Assembly: GCF_003814875.1 (NCBI RefSeq)
Contig: NZ_RKQF01000001.1
Span: 7,378,001-7,442,000 of the forward strand
DNA length: 64,000 bases
Source: Streptomyces sp. Ag109_O5-1
GTDB lineage: Bacteria > Actinomycetota > Actinomycetes > Streptomycetales > Streptomycetaceae
Reading direction: 5' to 3'
This document shows positions 50,734-57,629 of this stretch, in pieces; position 1 is the first letter of the stretch; each line of letters starts with the position of its first letter. The translations under genes and the position numbers were made by a program. A model generated the notes under the pieces. It saw nothing but the letters and a program-made list of their open reading frames with translations, had not been told where the DNA came from and did no database searches.

Positions 50734-50990
50734 GGCGGCTCAGGCCCGGTGGTCGTTCCGGAGCGTGGACTGAGGCGGCTCAGGCCCGGTGGTCGTTCCG
50801 GAGCGTGGACTGAGGCGGCTCAGGCCCGGTGGTCGTTCCGGAGCGTGGACTGAGGCGGCTCAGGCCCGGTGGTCGTTCCGGAGCGTGAACTGAAAGGGCT
50901 TAGGCCCGGCGGTCGTTCCGGAGCGTGGACTGAGGCGGCTCAGGCCCGGTGGCCGATCCGGAGCGTGAACTGAAAGGGCTTAGGCCCGGC
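50711..50990. repeat. 40-bp minisatellite, seven copies, spanning two stop codons
   Basis: Each unit reads GGTCGTTCCGGAGCGTGGAC then TGAGGCGGCTCAGGCCCGGT, or a variant with GTGAACTGAAAGGGCTTAGG. Units start at 50711, 50751, 50791, 50831, 50871, 50911 and 50951 with no gaps. The first unit contains the 3' end and TGA of the GlxA gene. The last unit contains the stop (TTA at 50980-50982) of the convergent small-membrane-protein gene. Units 5 and 7 are the GTGAAC variant, units 1-4 and 6 the GTGGAC variant. Confidence 0.97.
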
Positions 50991-51282
50991 GGTCGGCGAC
51001 GGCCCAGGACGCCAGCGCCACCGCGCCCGCCACCCCGAACACGGACGGCCAGGCGCCGACCTTCTTGGCCAGCGGATGCGACCCGGCGAACGCGGCGACA
51101 TACGCGGCGGACAGCGCCCCCGCGGCCTTCCCGCCCGCCTGCTGTCGCCACTGCTGCGCGGCGGCGGCCCCGGCGACGGCCAGCACGGCCCCGCCCAGCG
51201 GCCGCTTCTTCGTCCACCGGGCCACGCCGTACCCTCCGACGAGCCCGCTCGCGGCGATCACCGAACTGGGAACCCTGGCCAT
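50980..51282 (-). CDS. Small membrane protein of unknown function
   Basis: A 100-residue, mostly hydrophobic protein with about three helices: SSVIAASGLVGGYGVARW, PLGGAVLAVAGAAAAQQW and SVFGVAGAVALASWAVADRR. A short Lys/Arg loop is at 24-28. The last seven codons and stop lie in the terminal 40-bp repeat unit. I recognise no family. The AGGAG-like site upstream of 51282 supports the start. Confidence 0.7.
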   Translation of the reverse strand: MARVPSSVIAASGLVGGYGVARWTKKRPLGGAVLAVAGAAAAQQWRQQAGGKAAGALSAAYVAAFAGSHPLAKKVGAWPSVFGVAGAVALASWAVADRRA

Positions 51283-51579
51283 GCCTGTCTCCTTCTGTCT
51301 GGATCTCCCGAGGCTAACCCCCCGTCATCCGAAGGGCCCTCAGCGCCCCTCTTCTTCACCACCCGGGACGGCACCCGTATCCCCTACCGCGACGAGCACG
51401 GCGGCGACGCGGGCCGGCGAGCAGCACCGGCGCAAGTCCGGCGGAGGCCGTCGCCCCAGCGATCAGCCCACCGGGAGGGATACCGGCCCAGGCCGGCGAG
51501 TCACCGAGCGCGCTGGCTCGGCCCGGCATCCGGCGCGGCTCGTCCCGCAGACGCTTCGCCGAGGTGGGCTGCCTGACGG
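51283..51579. other. Gene-free stretch with degraded-looking sequence
   Basis: One frame reads PLFFTTRDGTRIPYRDEHGG (about 51340-51400), which resembles the start of an alpha/beta hydrolase but soon loses sense. A nearby segment (51425-51500) has short matches to cobalamin-riboswitch boxes (GCGCAAGTCCGGC, CCCCAGCGATCAG, GGCGAGTCAC) without a matching structure. These may be remains of lost genes, or chance. Confidence 0.4.
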
Positions 51580-53232
51580 TCACTGGCTCCTGGTCTTGTC
51601 GGAGTCCGGGATGCCCTCCTGGGTGGCCTTCGCGTAGGCCTGCTCCACGGTGAGGCCCCGGTAGGCCGCCCCCGAGGCAGGGAGGCCGCCCAGCGGCCAA
51701 GGGGAGGCTTTGGCGCACTGAACAGTGTCGCCGGCGATCTCCGTGTGGGCCTGGGCGGTCGCCGCGCCGATGTCCACCGGGGGCTTGGAGCCGGACGAGG
51801 AGCCGCCGCCGACCTTGAGGTCCGGGCCGACGACCACGTGGACGGTGGTGAGGCCGGGGACTGTGGTGAGGGAGGAGGGAGACAGACCCAGGGCGCTGGC
51901 CACCTGCTGCGCCTCACCCTTGTAGCGCGGGTCGGCGGCCGAGTACTCCACCTTGCTTGCGCTCACCGTCGTGGGGGTGTGCTCGAAGACGGAGTTGGAG
52001 TAGCCCTTGCCGGCCAGCTCGCTTTGCACGGCGGCCGCACGGCCCGGGATCCCGGTGCCGTTGAACACGTGGACCTCGACCGTGGACGGATCCACCGACT
52101 GGTCGGCGGAGGCGGTCGCGCCCGCGGACGGCTTGGGCGAGGACGAGGTGGTCGGCGTCAGCGACTGGTCGTCGGCTATCGAGTCGAAGAGTTGCTGCGC
52201 GCCCGGCCCCGGCACCAGCCAGGCGTTCGGGTTGTAGGGGTCCTGACCCGTCGGCATGGTGGCGAAGGTTATGTGGTCGGTCGGGATGCTCCCGAGCGTG
52301 TTGGCGAGGCCGACCAGGCTGCTCACACCGGCCAGCCCGTCGTCCACCGCGAACGCATGCGAGGCGGCCTCCGCGAGCTTGAAGACGTGCGAGGGGTCGG
52401 CCAGTGTGCCGGCGCTCTTCATCTTGTGGATCAGCGCGCTCAGGAAGATGTGCTGGGTCTCGGCGCGGTCCACGTCGCTCGCGCCGCCGAACGCGTGCCG
52501 GGTGCGCAGGAACTTCAGCGCGCCCTGGCCGACCAGGGTGTGTGTGCCGGCGGACAGCTTGAGGTGCGAGCCCGGGTCGTAGACGTTGTGCGTGGTGCAG
52601 ACCTGCACACCCCCGACAGCGTCGGACATGTTCACCACGCCGGAGAAGTCCACCACCATGAAGTGATCGATGTGCACCCCGGTGAGGGCGTTGACCGCCG
52701 CCACCGTGCAGCCCGGCCCGTAGTTCAGGCTGTTGGTGATCTGGTCGTTCGAGGGGAAGTCGTGGGGCTTGCCGTTCTGCGTGCACGACGGCATCCGGAG
52801 GTCCGTGTCGCGTGGGATGCTCATCACCGTCGCGTTCTGGTGGTCCGCCGAGACGTGCACCAGCATCTCGACATCCGCGTGCGGCAGGGACTGGTCCGAG
52901 CCACCCAGGCGGCTGTCCAGCGCGCTGTTACGGGTGTCGGAGCCGATCACCAGGAGGTTCAGCGCACCCGGGATCACGGCGCCCTTCTGCGGCTGTGTGC
53001 CGGCGTCCAGGGCGCTGTGCTTGATGTTGCTGTCGAGCTGGTAGACCCAGGCACACCCCGCGGCCGCGACGAGCACCACGAAGGCGCCGACGCCCATGGC
53101 TATTCGCTTCGCCCTCTTCTTGGCCTTCGGCTTGCGTCTCCCACCGGGAGTCGGCTTGCCTCGCGGTGCCCGGACCACCGGGGGCAGGGCGTCTTCGGAG
53201 GTCCGGGACCCGCCGTAGGAGATGTACGACAC
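51580..53232 (-). CDS. LytR-CpsA-Psr family protein with LytR_C domain
   Basis: A 550-residue protein. The N-terminal basic cytoplasmic region (1-45) is followed by a transmembrane helix (about 46-66, IAMGVGAFVVLVAAAGCAWV). The LCP catalytic domain (about 95-300) includes LNLLVIGSDTRNSALDSR, ATVMSIPRDTDLRMPSC and FLRTRHAFGGASDVDRAETQ with phosphoryl-binding Arg residues. The C-terminal LytR_C domain (about 370-470) contains VEVHVFNGTGIPGRAAAVQS. LCP enzymes attach anionic glycopolymers to peptidoglycan. GTG 53232 is chosen for the AGGAAGG site eight bases upstream; GTG 53262 is possible. It is the last gene of the sigma operon. Confidence 0.92.
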   Translation of the reverse strand: MSYISYGGSRTSEDALPPVVRAPRGKPTPGGRRKPKAKKRAKRIAMGVGAFVVLVAAAGCAWVYQLDSNIKHSALDAGTQPQKGAVIPGALNLLVIGSDTRNSALDSRLGGSDQSLPHADVEMLVHVSADHQNATVMSIPRDTDLRMPSCTQNGKPHDFPSNDQITNSLNYGPGCTVAAVNALTGVHIDHFMVVDFSGVVNMSDAVGGVQVCTTHNVYDPGSHLKLSAGTHTLVGQGALKFLRTRHAFGGASDVDRAETQHIFLSALIHKMKSAGTLADPSHVFKLAEAASHAFAVDDGLAGVSSLVGLANTLGSIPTDHITFATMPTGQDPYNPNAWLVPGPGAQQLFDSIADDQSLTPTTSSSPKPSAGATASADQSVDPSTVEVHVFNGTGIPGRAAAVQSELAGKGYSNSVFEHTPTTVSASKVEYSAADPRYKGEAQQVASALGLSPSSLTTVPGLTTVHVVVGPDLKVGGGSSSGSKPPVDIGAATAQAHTEIAGDTVQCAKASPWPLGGLPASGAAYRGLTVEQAYAKATQEGIPDSDKTRSQ

Positions 53233-53249
53233 GATCGCGGCCTTCCTGA

Positions 53250-54533
53250 CTACGCGTGCCACGTCGGGCTGAGGGCGATGGCACGCAGCTGCTTCATGGA
53301 GAGCGCGGGGGCCTTGCGGGTCGCGGCGGTCTGCTGGGAGCCGGAGTTGAAGGCGCTGACCACCACGCGGAAGCCGTCGGTGCGCAGGGTGTCGACGGTC
53401 CACATGACGACCCCGTCACCCCCCTTCTCCCCGGGCCCCTGCCGCTCGGCGACCTTCGTCCCGTCGGACAGGGTCTCGGACCCCCTGCCGAACAGGTCAT
53501 CGGCCACATCGGACATGTCCGGCTGCACATTGATCTGAACGAGACTCCTGCCCTTGCCGTCGTCGACGACCACGTAGGTGAAGCCGCTGTCGTCAGCGCT
53601 CCCGTGCGCCACCACCTTCAGCCCCTTGGGGATCAGGGAGGTGAGGGTCTGCAGGATCCCCTTGCCGTTCTCCTGCGCGGCGGGGGGCTCCTGGGTCTGC
53701 CGGGGATCCTCGGGGATGGCGTCGACGACCCCGCGCCAGTCCTTCGCGGCCGCCAGCTCCTTCAACTGCGCCGCGGACAAGGGAGGTTCCTCCCGGCTGA
53801 TCGGCGCGTCCTTCTCGGCGGCGGCGTTCCACTCGCTGACGGAGACGTGATGGCCGTCCGGGGTGACCAGGTTCGCGGTCCAGAGTTTGGTGTCCACGCG
53901 CCGGTCGGGGTACTCGTACCCCTTGGTCACCGTGACCACGGAGGCGTCGGGCAGATGGCTGGGGACACAACTGTCGTACGGGATATAGACCTTGTCCGGG
54001 CACTGGACGGCCTGCCGGGCGTCGTTCCCGCCGGGCAGCACCCGGTTCACGGCGACGCTGATGGCGGCGGCGCCGTGCCCGTCGTCGTACACGACCTGTG
54101 CGTACGGCGCCACGAGCGGGTCGTTCTCGTCGACCCCGCGGCCCTCGGCCTTGCTGAACTTCCCCTTGGGCAGGAGCCTTTCCAGCGTGCGGATCATCTC
54201 GTCCGAGGTGACGCCGTGGCCGGCGGGGGACGAGGTGGCGTGCGGGGTCGTGCTCACGGAGGAGGGCGGCCGCGCGACGGACGACGATCCGCCCCAGGGC
54301 ACCGCCAACGCGCCGCCCACGCCGACGAGCGCGACACCGGTGGCGCCGCCCAGTACGGCGGCCCGCCGCCGCTGCCGTAGCCGCCGTCCACGGGCCGTAC
54401 CGGCGGCGGCGAGCGCGGCCCGGTCGGTGTCGAAGTCGCCGCCGGTGTGATGCAGGGCGGCGGAGAGCTCACGCTCGAAGGGCTCGAAGGGCTCGAAGGG
54501 ATCGCTGTCGCTGTGCTGCTGCTCGACGGGCAT
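53250..54533 (-). CDS. Membrane protein partner of a SigE-family sigma factor (possible anti-sigma)
   Basis: A 427-residue protein. The N-terminal ~55 acidic residues (DPFEPFEPFERELSAALHHT) are cytoplasmic, and one transmembrane helix (about 56-80, AAVLGGATGVALVGVGGALA) leads to a large external domain made of two related halves (about 115-260 and 285-420). The position directly after a sigma gene and the anti-sigma-like N-terminus suggest it controls that factor. No zinc-binding HxxxCxxC motif is visible, so it is not a ZAS-type anti-sigma. Precedes the LytR gene by 17 bp. Confidence 0.72.
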   Translation of the reverse strand: MPVEQQHSDSDPFEPFEPFERELSAALHHTGGDFDTDRAALAAAGTARGRRLRQRRRAAVLGGATGVALVGVGGALAVPWGGSSSVARPPSSVSTTPHATSSPAGHGVTSDEMIRTLERLLPKGKFSKAEGRGVDENDPLVAPYAQVVYDDGHGAAAISVAVNRVLPGGNDARQAVQCPDKVYIPYDSCVPSHLPDASVVTVTKGYEYPDRRVDTKLWTANLVTPDGHHVSVSEWNAAAEKDAPISREEPPLSAAQLKELAAAKDWRGVVDAIPEDPRQTQEPPAAQENGKGILQTLTSLIPKGLKVVAHGSADDSGFTYVVVDDGKGRSLVQINVQPDMSDVADDLFGRGSETLSDGTKVAERQGPGEKGGDGVVMWTVDTLRTDGFRVVVSAFNSGSQQTAATRKAPALSMKQLRAIALSPTWHA

Positions 54534-54562
54534 GACGAACCACCGTTTCCACAAGGTTGAGG

Positions 54563-55075
54563 TCAGGGGCGGGCGTACTCGGCGAGGTCCTCGCCCAGCA
54601 GCTCGCGCAGTCGCGCGAGGGCGCGCACGCACCGGGTGCGGACGGCGGCCGAACTCACGTTGAGCGCGTCCGCGGTCTCCTGTATCGACCGGTCCTCCCA
54701 GTACCGCAGGACGACCACGGCCCGGTCCTTGGCGGGCAGCCGCGCGAGCGCGTCGAGGAGGGTCAGCCGCAGCGAGGGGTCGGTGCCGGTGCCGCTGTCG
54801 GCCTGTTCGGGGAACGAGTCCCTGGTTCTCTCACCGCTGCTGAACCGCCGCCGGTGGGCGAGGAAGGTCCGGGTGAGGACGGTCTGCGCGTACCCGGCGG
54901 GGTTGCCGACGCGGGAGACCCGCCCCCAGCGGACGTAGATCCGCCCGAGGGCCTCCTGCACCAGGTCCTCCGCGAGATGGGTGTCCCCGGCGGTGAGCAG
55001 ACAGGCGGACCGGTACAGATGCCCGGCCCGCGCCGCGGCGAAGTCGGCGTAGTCCTCCACAGGCCCCTGACTCAT
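54563..55075 (-). CDS. SigE-family ECF RNA polymerase sigma factor
   Basis: A 170-residue sigma-70 factor with region 2 (ARAGHLYRSACLLTAGDTHL, EDLVQEALGRIYVRWGRV) and region 4 (LARLPAKDRAVVVLRYWEDR, SIQETADALNVSSAAVRTR). This is the short SigE-family type common in Streptomyces. I chose ATG 55075 because GGGGAG is seven bases upstream; the in-frame ATG at 55117 is less likely. The following gene is a membrane protein (29 bp away), then LytR-CpsA-Psr, so the operon may respond to envelope stress. Confidence 0.93.
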   Translation of the reverse strand: MSQGPVEDYADFAAARAGHLYRSACLLTAGDTHLAEDLVQEALGRIYVRWGRVSRVGNPAGYAQTVLTRTFLAHRRRFSSGERTRDSFPEQADSGTGTDPSLRLTLLDALARLPAKDRAVVVLRYWEDRSIQETADALNVSSAAVRTRCVRALARLRELLGEDLAEYARP

Positions 55076-55183
55076 CCGCAAGCTCCCCGTCCCCGTCCCC
55101 GGCGCTCTGCCGCTCACCTCATTGATGCGGTGGGCCGGGGAAAATGTTTCAAGGGATTTTCAGAGCAGGCTCACTGCCCCCTC

Positions 55184-55726
55184 TCAGACCCGCTCCAACG
55201 GCCGATGCTCCCCCACGGGCAGCTCCACCCGGACCACGTCCCCCGGCCGCACCACACCCCCCACCTTCACCACGCTCATCACTCCGGCCTTGCGCACGAC
55301 CTGCCCGCTCTCGTCCCGCCCGACGACCTGCTTCAGCAACCCCTGCTGGAAGCCGTCGATCTGCAGACACGGATTCCGCAGCCCGGTCACCTCGACGACG
55401 GCGTCCTCCCCGATGTGCAGCAGCGTCCCGGTCGGCAGCGCCAGCAGATCGACGCCACGGGTGGTGATGTTCTCCCCGAGCTCCCCGGCTCCGACCCCGA
55501 ACCCGGCGCCCCGCACCTCCTCGAACAGCTCCTCGTGGATGAGGTGCACCTGCCGCAGATTGGGCTGACTCGGATCCTGCGCGACCCGGGACCGGTGCTT
55601 CACGGTCACCCCGGAGTGCACATCGCCCTCCACCCCGAGCCCGGCGAGCAGCGTGATGCTCTCCCGGTTCGGCTTGGTGAAGGAGTAGACGTCATTACGA
55701 CTGACAGCTGTCACGACCCCGTTCAT
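55184..55726 (-). CDS. MOSC-domain protein
   Basis: A 180-residue protein of the MOSC family (sulfurase C-terminal domain). It contains GLGVEGDVHSGVTVKHRSRV, RQVHLIHEELFEEV, GAGELGENITTRGVDLLALP and the conserved Cys in TGLRNPCLQIDGFQ, proposed to carry sulfur or bind a molybdenum cofactor. It has no partner domain and no molybdenum genes nearby, so its substrate is unknown. A large GC-rich repeat lies 90-510 bp upstream of the start. Confidence 0.92.
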   Translation of the reverse strand: MNGVVTAVSRNDVYSFTKPNRESITLLAGLGVEGDVHSGVTVKHRSRVAQDPSQPNLRQVHLIHEELFEEVRGAGFGVGAGELGENITTRGVDLLALPTGTLLHIGEDAVVEVTGLRNPCLQIDGFQQGLLKQVVGRDESGQVVRKAGVMSVVKVGGVVRPGDVVRVELPVGEHRPLERV

Positions 55727-55815
55727 ACCGCCGACCCTAATCGGCCGACCGCGGGGTCGGAAGATCGGCGACCAACAGCCGGGGCCTGACGTCGGGGGAG
55801 CCGGAACCGGGTGGA

Positions 55816-56126
55816 CCGCCGTGCCGCGTGCCGCCGTGCCGCCGTGCCGCCGTGCCGCGTGCCGCCGTGCCGCCGTGCCGCGTGCCGCCGTGCCGCCGTG
55901 CCGCGTGCCGCCGCCGTGCCGCGTGCCGCCGTGCCGCCGTGCCGCCGTGCCGCGTGCCGCCGTGCCGCCGTGCCGCGTGCCGCCGTGCCGCCGTGCCGCG
56001 TGCCGCCGTGCCGCCGTGCCGCGTGCCGCCGTGCCGCCGTGCCGCGTGCCGCCGTGCCGCGTGCCGCGTGCCGCCGTGCCGCCGTGCCGCGTGCCGCGTG
56101 CCGCCGTGCCGCGTGCCGCCGTGCCG
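55816..56126. repeat. GC-rich minisatellite of CGTGCCGC / CGCCGTGC units
   Basis: About 310 bp built from interleaved 9- and 15-bp pieces (GCCGCCGTG and GCCGCGTGCCGCCGTG). All reading frames stay open, giving long peptides of Arg/Ala/Cys/Val or Ala/Arg/His, which is a consequence of the repeat. Unit order is irregular. Such arrays are prone to slippage, so the length may vary or be misassembled. Confidence 0.93.
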
Positions 56127-56238
56127 CGCCGCCTACCGCCTTGCCGTCTGTCGTACCTCCCGCGCCGCCTACCGCCTTGCCGTCTGTCGTACCTCCCGCG
56201 CCGCCTACCGCCTTGCCGTCTGTCGTACCTCCCGCGCC
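56126..56238. repeat. 36-bp tandem repeat, three copies
   Basis: GCGCCGCCTACCGCCTTGCC, then GTCTGTCGTACCTCCC, at 56126, 56162 and 56198, with a partial fourth at 56234. It adjoins the previous minisatellite. Together they fill most of the 570-bp gap 55727-56296 between the MOSC gene and the serine hydrolase gene. Confidence 0.95.
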
Positions 56239-56296
56239 GGGCGCCCGCCGTAACGCCGAGCGCCCCGCCGTAACGCCCGCCGCCCGCATCAGCCGT

Positions 56297-57469
56297 TCAA
56301 GCCGTCGCCTCTCGCACCGCGTCGACGAGCGTGGACGCACGTGTGTCCTCGGCGCCCTCGACGATGCTGTTCATGACGTAGCCGAAGGCGATGCCGTGCT
56401 CGGGGTCGGCGAAGCCCAGCGATCCGCCCCGTCCGGGGTGGCCGAAGGCACGGGGGCCGGTCAGGGGGTTCGTCTCGATCGGCAGCATGTAGCCGGAGGC
56501 GAAGCGGACCGGGAACATGATGACCTTGTCCGGCCCGGCGGCCTGCTCCGCGGTCGCCGACGCCAGGGTCTCGGGGCTGAACAGCCGTACCCCGTCCACG
56601 TCCCCGATCAACGCGGCGTACATCCGTGCCAGGCTGCGCGCGGTGCCGATGCCGTTGGAGGCGGGAATCTCGGCGGCCTGCACCTCGGCCGAGTTGAAGT
56701 CGATCTCGGCGGGATCGGTGAGGGTGAACGCTCGGTTGCTCAACGACTCCGGGTCCTGCAGCGCGGCGACGTACTCGCGCGCCTCCGGCGGAACGGCGTC
56801 CAGCGGTACGGTGCTCAGGTCGAACTCCGGCTTCGGGTAGACCATCCGGCTGACCCGCCCACGCTCGGCCGCCGGCAGCCCGATGAAGAAGTCCAGTCCG
56901 AGCGGCCCGGCGATCTCCTCCGCGAAGAACCGGCCCGGCGTACGGCCGGACACCCGCCGGATCACCTCTCCGACCAGCCATCCGTAGGTCCGCCCGTGGT
57001 AGCCGTGCCCGGTCCCCGGCTCCCACTGCGGCCGTTGCGCGGCCAGCGCGGCCACCATCGCGTCCCACCCCAGCGCGTCGCCCAGCGGCACCGGCCGGTC
57101 CAGTGCGACCAGCCCGGCCCGATGCGACAGCAGCCACCGCACCGGAATCCCCGCCTTGCCGTTCGCCCCGAACTCCGGCCAGTAGTCGGCCACCGGAGCG
57201 TCGAGATCCAACTCCCCGCGCTGGGCGAGCAGATGAGCGACGGTGGCGGTGGCTCCCTTGGTCGCGGAGTACACGAGTTGCAGAGTGTCCCGCTCCCACT
57301 CCCGCCCGGTGTCCGGATCGGCGACACCGCCCCACAGATCCACCACGGGCCGCCCGTCCCGGTACACGCAGACGGCCGCCCCGACATCCCCCCGCCGCTC
57401 GAAGTTGGCGGCGAACGCCTCCCGTACACCCTCGAACCCGTCTGCGACTTCCCCGTGGATCATCGTCAT
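56297..57469 (-). CDS. Serine hydrolase, class C beta-lactamase / esterase family
   Basis: A 390-residue cytosolic-looking protein (no signal peptide) of the beta-lactamase-like esterase group. The nucleophile motif SxxK is in LQLVYSATKGATATVAHLL, the YxN-type motif is HGYHGRTYGWLVGEV (Tyr), and a late GRGGSLGFADPEHG segment takes the place of the KTG box. EstB/DD-peptidase-like enzymes hydrolyse esters or beta-lactams. The start is ATG 57469. A terminator of the upstream amidase gene lies just before it. Confidence 0.9.
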   Translation of the reverse strand: MTMIHGEVADGFEGVREAFAANFERRGDVGAAVCVYRDGRPVVDLWGGVADPDTGREWERDTLQLVYSATKGATATVAHLLAQRGELDLDAPVADYWPEFGANGKAGIPVRWLLSHRAGLVALDRPVPLGDALGWDAMVAALAAQRPQWEPGTGHGYHGRTYGWLVGEVIRRVSGRTPGRFFAEEIAGPLGLDFFIGLPAAERGRVSRMVYPKPEFDLSTVPLDAVPPEAREYVAALQDPESLSNRAFTLTDPAEIDFNSAEVQAAEIPASNGIGTARSLARMYAALIGDVDGVRLFSPETLASATAEQAAGPDKVIMFPVRFASGYMLPIETNPLTGPRAFGHPGRGGSLGFADPEHGIAFGYVMNSIVEGAEDTRASTLVDAVREATA

Positions 57470-57558
57470 GCCCACATCCTGGCACCGCGGCCAGGGCCCT
57501 GCGAGCCCTGGACGACCCAATCCCGCCGTCATTCACGCCAGTTGACGGCCGGACATGG

Positions 57559-57594
57559 GTGGTGCCCAGGAGGCCGGAACCTCCTGGGCACCAC
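57559..57594 (-). terminator. Terminator of the amidase gene
   Basis: GTGGTGCCCAGGAGG / CCTCCTGGGCACCAC, a 15-bp stem with a 6-nt loop, 36 bp after the amidase stop on the minus strand. Confidence 0.9.
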
Positions 57595-57629
57595 TTTCCG
57601 GCCGGCGTGCCGTCAGCGGACCGTCATCC

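Noticed and set aside
50711..50990. CRISPR array
   Set aside because: The 40-bp units are contiguous with no unique spacers between them and there are no cas genes, so it is a tandem repeat.
51425..51560. Functional cobalamin riboswitch
   Set aside because: Only three short boxes match, the overall order and pairing do not fit, and no B12-related gene follows on that strand. Kept only as a possible remnant.
55723..56340. A 205-codon His/Arg/Ala-rich frame through the repeat, upstream of the MOSC gene
   Set aside because: Made almost wholly of repeat units (RRHAARGTAA). It is a consequence of the minisatellite.
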